35,777 bases of DNA from Fibrobacter sp. (lineage in GTDB: Bacteria; Fibrobacterota; Fibrobacteria; Fibrobacterales; Fibrobacteraceae). The position numbers were made by a program, and so were the translations under genes. Shown here piece after piece: positions 30,678-35,777 of this stretch; position 1 is the stretch's first letter, and every line of letters begins with the position of its first letter. The notes beneath the pieces were generated by a model that was not told the origin of the DNA, did no database searches, and saw nothing but the letters and a program-made list of their open reading frames with translations. The stretch lies in assembly GCA_016295375.1 (NCBI GenBank), contig JAEDLI010000012.1, positions 1 to 35,777 of the forward strand, read 5' to 3'.

Positions 30678-32483
30678 CTACTCGACTTCGCCGGATTCCT
30701 TCTCGAAAACGACCCTGTGGGTTATGGTCTTATAGCCCCCATCGGTCACCGTCTCGAAAATCAATGTGGTTCCGTCGGCAGAGACATGCCCCTCGGGCGT
30801 TTCTCCTCCACTCACATAGGTGATGGTTCCGGTAGACTCGTCAAAACTATAGTCATAGGAACCGAGCAGATCGCCACCGCCATCAAGACAATCCAGAGAG
30901 CCATCGGAGTAAAACAGCATCTTCTGGCCGGCAGGGGAACTCTGAGGTTCTTCCCTGTTTTCACAACTTTCGGACATCATTCCGCCATATTCGCTAAATT
31001 CTCCGAGCTGCAATTCCCCTAGCTGCGACATGGCTTCTTGCACGACCGCGCACTGTTCTGCGTCGGTAATCTTGTGGATAAACACATCCTTGACCAACAC
31101 CCACCTTCCGAGAATACTCTTCACGTCTTTGCTCATTTCCATAGAAGAGGAGGACTCCTCTTCTACACTACTCGAAGATTCCTCTTCCGGCTCCTCGCTA
31201 GAGGAACTCTTGCCAAATTTGGACTTGGAGGAGGCAGCGTCGTCCCGAATTTCCTTCTCGTTCATCTCCCCTTCCAGTTCTATTTTTTTCCCGGCTTTTG
31301 CCTCAACCTTCTTGGTGTACTTTTTCCCCTTGCCATTCATGAACGAAACCATGTGGGAACCTTCTTCTTTAAGCACCACCTGATGTTCGCCGTCTTCGTT
31401 GGCACCCAAGGCGATGATCACCTTGCCGGTGGCTTCCCCGATGGCGATGGTCATCGCGCCGCCATCCAAAGCTTCGCCTCCCTTATCGGTCAAGGTGACT
31501 ACAGTAGGTTCCTTCAAGGCTTCCTTTGTCTTGTCCACAATCTTCTTAGTCAAATTGGACAACATCTCTACATCTTCTCCGGCCATTTCCGACAGTTTTT
31601 TCGCATCGTCATAGCCGTCTATAAGGAGGCTTGCGGCCTGGTCCTTTATTTCGTCGGCGGACATGTCCTTGGCTTTGGTGACGAGGGTGAGAGTCTTTTC
31701 GACCTTTTCAATATTGTCCATGGCGTCCGTGACCGCATCGGGCATAGCCATTTTAAAGAGTTCCACTTCAAATTCGGCAGCCTTCTTAGATATTTCCGCC
31801 CCGGTCTTTGCCACAGTCTTGTTGATAAACTCCGCCTCGTCAGCAAAAGAAGATTCCGTATTGTAATACATGCGGTTGTATATCTGGAGCGAGACGTCGT
31901 CGTAATCCCCGTTATTGAAATTTTTCCACCAGGTCAGGTAATCGGTCTCCCCTCTTTTCTGGTTTTTATCAAGACCATTAAAAAGAATTTCCAGGTCGTT
32001 TTTACTCAACGAACCCGCCACGGCCATGGCCTTTTCGCGGGTCGACTTGCCACAACCCCGCAACGAATACCAGAAATCTTTGAGGGCGTAGGCGACGCCC
32101 ACCCCATTTTTCTGAAGGGACGGAGTCTCGCTGACCAGGGCCTGCATGCTGTCGATACGCGTCCAGGCGGCCTCGTACTGATCAACCTTGGAGAGCATCT
32201 TGGACATCACCTCGGCATACTCTTCGGCTTCTTCTTGGTCCACGCTGTCGGTGAAAAAGCCGTCCTCGCTCGACATAAAGGCAATGGGGGCCACCTGCAG
32301 ATACTCGGCAAGGTAGGCGAATTCCGCCAGATTGTCCAGGTCGCTCCGCATTTCGGCGGACTCGAGGTATTCCCGCAGGTTCTCGTCCGAAGCTGTAGCA
32401 CCGCCACCACCGCCGCAGCCGAAAAGGAGGATTGCAGAAGCGGTGAGTGCCGCAAGAACAGGGAATTTGTTTATATACTTCAT
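30678..32483 (-). CDS. Large lipoprotein with C-terminal lipocalin-like domain
   Basis: 601 residues. The signal ends in the lipobox LLFGC (C23), then a GGGGG tether. Residues about 35-390 are mostly helical and charged, of no family I recognise. Near 310-390 is a beta-rich segment (GGAMTIAIGEATGKVIIALG, HQVVLKEEGSHMVSF) like a small Ig-like or PEGA-type domain. A Ser/Glu linker (SSSSVEEESSSS) leads to a C-terminal domain starting ILGRWVLVKD with strands MLFYSDGSLDC, GTITYVSGG, TTLIFETVTDGGYKTITHRVVFEK, a lipocalin-like barrel. On the minus strand TATATT (32495-32490) lies only 7 bases before the ATG and no ribosome site is visible, so a leaderless mRNA is possible. Ligand unknown. Confidence 0.78.
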   Translation of the reverse strand: MKYINKFPVLAALTASAILLFGCGGGGGATASDENLREYLESAEMRSDLDNLAEFAYLAEYLQVAPIAFMSSEDGFFTDSVDQEEAEEYAEVMSKMLSKVDQYEAAWTRIDSMQALVSETPSLQKNGVGVAYALKDFWYSLRGCGKSTREKAMAVAGSLSKNDLEILFNGLDKNQKRGETDYLTWWKNFNNGDYDDVSLQIYNRMYYNTESSFADEAEFINKTVAKTGAEISKKAAEFEVELFKMAMPDAVTDAMDNIEKVEKTLTLVTKAKDMSADEIKDQAASLLIDGYDDAKKLSEMAGEDVEMLSNLTKKIVDKTKEALKEPTVVTLTDKGGEALDGGAMTIAIGEATGKVIIALGANEDGEHQVVLKEEGSHMVSFMNGKGKKYTKKVEAKAGKKIELEGEMNEKEIRDDAASSKSKFGKSSSSEEPEEESSSSVEEESSSSMEMSKDVKSILGRWVLVKDVFIHKITDAEQCAVVQEAMSQLGELQLGEFSEYGGMMSESCENREEPQSSPAGQKMLFYSDGSLDCLDGGGDLLGSYDYSFDESTGTITYVSGGETPEGHVSADGTTLIFETVTDGGYKTITHRVVFEKESGEVE

Positions 32484-32573
32484 AATGGCAATATATATTC
32501 TTTCTTGCCGTTATGCAATAGACACACGCTTTGTGTTCTTTGTTTGAAAACTAATCCCTATATAAAGGCTTTA

Positions 32574-32657
32574 TTAATGTTCGTGGTTGCCGTTGGGACT
32601 GTAGGAGCAACCGCTCCCGTGACTGGATGAACCGCAAAAATGACAACGAGACTTAAT
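32574..32657 (-). CDS. Possible 27-residue zinc-finger-like small protein (ATT start)
   Basis: The frame encodes KSRCHFCGSSSHGSGCSYSP followed by NGNHEH. The C-x-x-C pair, a third Cys and the H-x-H end could bind one metal ion. I recall small proteins with similar Cys-Gly-Ser and Pro-x-Gly-x-His-x-His patterns but cannot name a family. No ATG fits; ATT at 32657 follows AGAGG by about 5 bases. The frame stays open upstream through the lysC terminator, so a fragment of a longer gene is also possible. Confidence 0.35.
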   Translation of the reverse strand: MKSRCHFCGSSSHGSGCSYSPNGNHEH

Positions 32658-32689
32658 TTTACCTCTGAATGTAATATATATATAAAACA

Positions 32690-32712
32690 CCCCCGGCCGT
32701 GATAGTCGGGGG
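32690..32712 (-). terminator. Probable lysC terminator
   Basis: On the minus strand CCCCCG ... CGGGGG with an 11-base interior, then TGTTTTATATATA. It lies about 120 bases after the lysC stop. Confidence 0.55.
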
Positions 32713-32832
32713 CGGTTTAATGCGGGTCTGGATCCTTCGACTTCGCCCTTACGGGCTTCTACCCAAAGGGCATAACTCAACTACAGAACTAAAGTTCTAA
32801 GTTTCGTATAGCTCAGGATGACGCCTCCGGCG

Positions 32833-34155
32833 TCACTTCACGAACGCGCCGTAGATGGCCTTGATGGCCTTCTCGGTATCGGCTTCGTCAACACCGGTGA
32901 TGATGTTGATCTGCGAAGAACCCTGGTCGATGATGCGGACGTTCACCTTGTTGTCGGCGAGAGCGGTGAAGAGCTTTGCAGCCACACCGATCTTGTTCGT
33001 CATGCCGTGACCGACAGTCGCGATAAGGGCGATGCCCGGGAACACCTTGATACGGTCGGGGCGCATCTGCTGCGTGATGTCTTCGAGGACCACGTCCTGC
33101 ACGGCGTCGAGAGCCTTGGAGTCAACCACGATGCTCATGGAGTCGATGGCGCTCGGGCACAGTTCGTAAGAGAGGCCTTCGCTTTCGAGCACGGCGAGCA
33201 CGCGGCGACCGAAACCGACTTCCTTGTTCATCATGGACTTTTCGATGTAGATCATCGAGAAGCCCTTACGGCCGGCGACACCCGTAATCGGGAGCTTCGC
33301 TTCTTCCGGAGTGGGGCCGATGATGGTACCCGGATCCTGCGGGCGGTTCGTGTTGCGGATGTTGATAGGAATCTTCTTCGCGCGGCACGGGGCGATGGAT
33401 TCATCGTGGAGCACGCTTGCGCCGGAGTAGGCAAGTTCGCGGATTTCGCGGTAGCTCACGTATTCGATGGGCAGCGGATTTTCCACAATGCGCGGGTCAG
33501 CCATAAGCATGCCCGAGACGTCGGTCCAGTTTTCGTACTTGGCGGCATCGATGCCGTTAGCGAGTATTGCGCCCGTGATGTCGGAACCGCCACGGCTGAA
33601 GGTCTTGACTTCGCCACGGAGGTTGCTACCGTAAAAGCCCGGCAGCACGTAAAGCTGGTTTTCGTCAGACAAGGTCTTCGCGATGTCTTCGTAGGTCTTC
33701 GGCGTAATGCGATACTTGTCGTCGAAGGTGATCAGCGGGAAGGTATCCACGAAGTTTGCGCCCAGGTACTTGGCCATGAGGCGTGCACACAGGAATTCGC
33801 CACGGCTCACCAAGAAGTCGGTGCTGACGGATTCGGGGTGGTTCTTGAGCTTGTCTTCGAGGCTGTCGAGGTCTTCGGTCAGCTTGTCTTCGAGACCCAG
33901 GTCCTTGCAGATTTCGTCGTAGCGCTGACGGATCAGGTTCCACGGGGTCGAAAAGTCGAGACCCTTGGAGGCGAGGTCGTAGGTGCTGTAGAGGAGGTCG
34001 GTAAGCTTTGTTTCCTTAGGATTGCGCTTGCCGGGTGCGGAAACGACGATGACCTTGCGGTTCTTGTCGGATTCAACGATGGCCTTGATCTTCTTGAACT
34101 GGCCTGCATCGGCGACAGAGCTGCCGCCGAACTTGCATACGATTCTTTGACTCAT
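32833..34155 (-). CDS. lysC: Aspartate kinase with two ACT domains
   Basis: 440 residues. Phosphorylates L-aspartate, the first step to lysine/diaminopimelate, threonine and methionine. The kinase domain starts with CKFGGSSVAD (7-16) and includes SRGEFLCARLMAKYLGA, FSRGGSDITGAILANGI and the DVSGMLMADPRIV substrate loop. Two C-terminal ACT domains (about 300-360 and 380-440, for example ALIATVGHGMTNKIGVAAKLFTAL) point to feedback inhibition by an end product. I chose ATG at 34155 because AAAGGA lies just upstream; the longer frame lacks a ribosome site. It stands alone with a 155-base leader and its own promoter, and no other pathway genes are nearby. Confidence 0.95.
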   Translation of the reverse strand: MSQRIVCKFGGSSVADAGQFKKIKAIVESDKNRKVIVVSAPGKRNPKETKLTDLLYSTYDLASKGLDFSTPWNLIRQRYDEICKDLGLEDKLTEDLDSLEDKLKNHPESVSTDFLVSRGEFLCARLMAKYLGANFVDTFPLITFDDKYRITPKTYEDIAKTLSDENQLYVLPGFYGSNLRGEVKTFSRGGSDITGAILANGIDAAKYENWTDVSGMLMADPRIVENPLPIEYVSYREIRELAYSGASVLHDESIAPCRAKKIPINIRNTNRPQDPGTIIGPTPEEAKLPITGVAGRKGFSMIYIEKSMMNKEVGFGRRVLAVLESEGLSYELCPSAIDSMSIVVDSKALDAVQDVVLEDITQQMRPDRIKVFPGIALIATVGHGMTNKIGVAAKLFTALADNKVNVRIIDQGSSQINIITGVDEADTEKAIKAIYGAFVK

Positions 34156-34310
34156 TTTTTCCTTTCGGGCCACCAAACCTCTCGGCTTCGAGCGCAATCG
34201 CTTTCCTCGCGACCGTCGTGCCCAAGCCTACCCATCTGGCCAGCCACTTTTTGGCGGCGACCTTACGGCCGCCTTTGGTCTATGTCTGCGACGGTGTTTT
34301 ACCGTTGCGC
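34156..34310 (-). promoter_or_regulatory. GC-rich, foldable 5' leader of lysC
   Basis: On the minus strand the leader contains GCG-CA-ACGGT-AAAAC-ACCGT-CGC (stem with a 2-base bulge), then GGCGGCC-GTAA-GGTCGCC, a 7-bp stem with a GNRA-type loop. A longer part with the complementary ends GGCTT/AAGCC and inner CGC-GCG stems follows. It ends near the ribosome site. I could not match it to the lysine riboswitch or another known class. Confidence 0.45.
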
Positions 34311-34316
34311 GGCACA

Positions 34317-34345
34317 TATATAGAAAAAAAGCGCAAGACGAACAA
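34317..34345 (-). promoter_or_regulatory. lysC promoter
   Basis: Minus-strand TTGTTC (34345-34340), a 17-base spacer and TATATA (34322-34317). The predicted start of transcription is about 155 bases before the lysC ATG. Confidence 0.5.
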
Positions 34346-34614
34346 GGGGTTTTAGGGGGCGGAGCCACCTAGGAGAGGGGGTGGTGGAAGACGCGGCGAG
34401 GAACGGTGGCCCCGGCACCCTTCAACTACGCTCAGGGCAGGCCAGGCCGGGGTGACATCGGGATGAGGCGCGGCTGCAACCAGGGGGAGGCTTCCCCCAA
34501 CACAAAAAGCAACTATCGTTTGCAAATTGTAAAAAAGGGGGGCGGTTTTGTAAAAATTCGTAGAGCGGGTTCAAAAAACGTTTCGCATCTCCGTTTATTA
34601 CATCGGAGGGCATA
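34346..34614. other. Non-coding stretch before the sigma-54 activator gene
   Basis: G-rich and repetitive on the plus strand. It includes AGGCCAGGCCGGGGTGACATCGGG (34439-34462), related to the dispersed palindromes, and GGGGGAGGCTTCCCCC (34482-34497), a hairpin. A ribosome site CGGAGGG lies before the ATG at 34615. No clear promoter and no GG-N10-GC sigma-54 motif was confirmed. Confidence 0.5.
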
Positions 34615-35568
34615 ATGAAAGACCAACACAAAATGCTTGAAATCGCGTCGTTGTCCAACATCCCGGTGCTTTTGCAGGGGGAATCGGGAGCCGGGAAAGA
34701 GGTGGCCGCGCGTTTTATCCACAATCACGGCCTGCGGAAGGAGGGGCCTTTCGTGGCGCTGAACTGCAGCTCTATCCCGAAGAGTCTTGCAGAGAGTATC
34801 CTGGAGGGTTCGGTAAGGGGCGCGTTTACAGGAGCGGTGGACGAGAAACTGGGGCTTGTCCGCTCTGCAGAAGGGGGCACCCTTTTTCTGGACGAAATCG
34901 GGGAACTGCCTATGGATACCCAGAGCAAGCTGTTGCGCATTTTGCAGGAGAAAACGGTGACGCCCGTGGGAGGCGCCCAGAGTGTTCCCGTGAACTTCCG
35001 CCTGATATGCGCCACCAACCGGAACCTGAAACAGGAAATCGCCGACGGGAATTTCCGGGCGGATTTGTTTTACCGTATCAACGTTTTTCCTGTGGAGATT
35101 CCGCCCCTGCGCTCACGTCCGGATTTTGCCGACGTGGCCCACGACTTGTGGCGGGAGGCTCGGAGCCAAGTGAACGGGCTCGATACCAGAAGTCGCGATT
35201 CCGGCAACATACAGCGCGACCTTACGGCCGATGAACTGGAACTGCTGAAGGCCTGCCCCTGGCCGGGGAACGTCCGCCAGCTGAAAAATGTGCTGCAGCG
35301 CTATACGGTGCTGAAACCCTACGACGTGACCCTTACCGAAATCCTGACCCAGGAGTTTTCGCTACCGAAACTTTGCGACAAAAATATCTGTTCAATTTAC
35401 GTGACGGATTTCTTGAAAAAGCGAAAGAAGAAGCCGAGCTTCACCGACATCGAAGAAACGCTTTTGCTATGCAAGGGGAACAAGTGCAAGGCGGCGAAAA
35501 AGCTAGGAATTAGCCGCGGAAGCCTGTGCTACCAGCTACAGAAGGGTCGTGTGAAGATTGCGAGCTGA
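34615..35568 (+). CDS. Sigma-54-dependent activator without sensor domain
   Basis: 317 residues. The AAA+ domain begins almost at the N-terminus: Walker A GESGAGKE (22-29), GAFTGA loop (69-74) that contacts sigma-54, Walker B GGTLFLDEIGELP (87-99), sensor I ICATNRNL, the arginine-finger region FRADLFYRINVFPVEIPPLRSRP, and CPWPGNVRQLKNVL. A C-terminal Fis-type helix-turn-helix (KCKAAKKLGISRGSLCYQLQK) binds DNA. There is no response-regulator, GAF or PAS domain, so it is PspF-like in layout and would be controlled by a partner protein or by its level. GGAGGG lies 6 bases before the ATG. Targets cannot be told from the window. Confidence 0.93.
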   Translation: MKDQHKMLEIASLSNIPVLLQGESGAGKEVAARFIHNHGLRKEGPFVALNCSSIPKSLAESILEGSVRGAFTGAVDEKLGLVRSAEGGTLFLDEIGELPMDTQSKLLRILQEKTVTPVGGAQSVPVNFRLICATNRNLKQEIADGNFRADLFYRINVFPVEIPPLRSRPDFADVAHDLWREARSQVNGLDTRSRDSGNIQRDLTADELELLKACPWPGNVRQLKNVLQRYTVLKPYDVTLTEILTQEFSLPKLCDKNICSIYVTDFLKKRKKKPSFTDIEETLLLCKGNKCKAAKKLGISRGSLCYQLQKGRVKIAS

Positions 35569-35587
35569 GGGAAAGAGAAATGATAGG

Positions 35588-35614
35588 GGATCCTCGCCTT
35601 CGCGAGGATGACAA
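35588..35614. repeat. Dispersed palindrome, GGATCCTCGC type, with a half copy
   Basis: GGATCCTCGCCTTCGCGAGG followed by ATGACAAG, then a second half unit GCGCGAGGATGACAAGG at 35622-35638. Confidence 0.8.
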
Positions 35615-35641
35615 GAATGTAGCGCGAGGATGACAAGGTCG

Positions 35642-35777
35642 TTAGAACCGCAGGCCCACGGCGATGTGGTGGTTGCCGCCATCGAGGGCAAGGCGCGGGG
35701 AGTAGCCGTAATCAAAGACAATAATGCCGAATACCACGCCAAGGCCGCAGGCGACCCCTGTAGAGTAGTCGTCGCTT
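35642..35777 (-). CDS. C-terminal end of an outer-membrane beta-barrel protein (partial)
   Basis: The frame enters from the right edge and reads DDYSTGVACGLGVVFGIIVFDYGYSPRL ... HHIAVGLRF before TAA at 35642. Alternating hydrophobic strands, the FDYGYSP segment and the terminal Phe are typical of outer-membrane barrels, resembling the PorV/UPF0164-like type from memory. The N-terminal part is outside the window. Confidence 0.65.
   Translation of the reverse strand, partial: SDDYSTGVACGLGVVFGIIVFDYGYSPRLALDGGNHHIAVGLRF

Larger units (their letters stand above)
32484..32832. other. Gap between the lipoprotein gene and lysC
   Basis: Contains the lipoprotein promoter region, a possible 27-residue Cys/His-rich ORF (32574-32657, minus), an AT tract of TATATA repeats (32673-32688) and a lysC terminator hairpin (32690-32712). 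To its right, 32720-32830 is a GC-mixed stretch with no gene seen. Confidence 0.6.

Noticed and set aside
31038..32630. 530-codon open frame antisense to the large lipoprotein gene
   Set aside because: The minus-strand frame has a lipobox, a Ser-rich linker and a lipocalin-like end; the plus frame has no recognisable features.
34156..34310. RNase P RNA or SAM/lysine riboswitch in the lysC leader
   Set aside because: A GAGGAAAG stretch recalls RNase P and GGCC-GATGGG recalls SAM-I, but the length and the other conserved segments do not fit.
1..35777. tRNA or rRNA genes
   Set aside because: No cloverleaf with a conserved T-loop (GGTTCGAATC) and no rRNA segments were noticed; the GGTTCGA at 15241 belongs to a heptad array.

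Overview
The window is very likely a chromosomal segment of a Fibrobacter species (phylum Fibrobacterota). The evidence is two proteins with the Fibrobacter major paralogous (FISUMP) domain, secreted and lipid-anchored proteins with poly-serine linkers, a decayed TIGR02147 family gene, a GH74 xyloglucanase with a type IX-like sorting tail, and housekeeping genes of a Gram-negative anaerobe.

Left part (1-5.4 kb): parA and rsmG overlap on the minus strand. Four sites close or identical to the parS consensus lie at 1620, 1764, 3473 and 5216. The AT-rich gap 5013-5415 holds four 8/9 DnaA-box matches, so this looks like the replication-origin/segregation region. Between the sites lie an acyl-ACP thioesterase, a macro-domain protein and an FMN-binding protein, plus dense intergenic repeats.

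Middle (5.4-18.6 kb): an outer-membrane barrel protein, PRPP synthetase and NhaA run rightwards into a hairpin-rich gap facing pta and RNase G. A HigBA-like toxin-antitoxin pair (toxin apparently damaged), a LamG-type secreted protein, a HAD phosphatase and a degenerate M23 protein follow. Then come a 50-residue membrane protein abutting dnaN, and ttcA.

Right part (18.7-35.8 kb): an Rpn-type nuclease and a zone of decay (an orphan ORF remnant, a shattered TIGR02147 gene, a frameshifted FISUMP lipoprotein). After these come rubrerythrin, GH74, secA with a possible leader peptide and hairpin, a second FISUMP protein, a small secreted protein interrupted by UAG, tmk, a large lipoprotein, lysC with a long GC-rich leader, and a sensor-less sigma-54 activator. 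The 3' end of an outer-membrane barrel gene closes the window.

Two repeat classes cut across the gaps: short imperfect palindromes (GGATCCTCG...CGAGGATGACA type), and arrays of degenerate 7-bp units whose sequence differs by locus. One heptad-bearing element of 90 bp sits in frame inside rsmG. All assignments come from reading the sequence; no database search was run.
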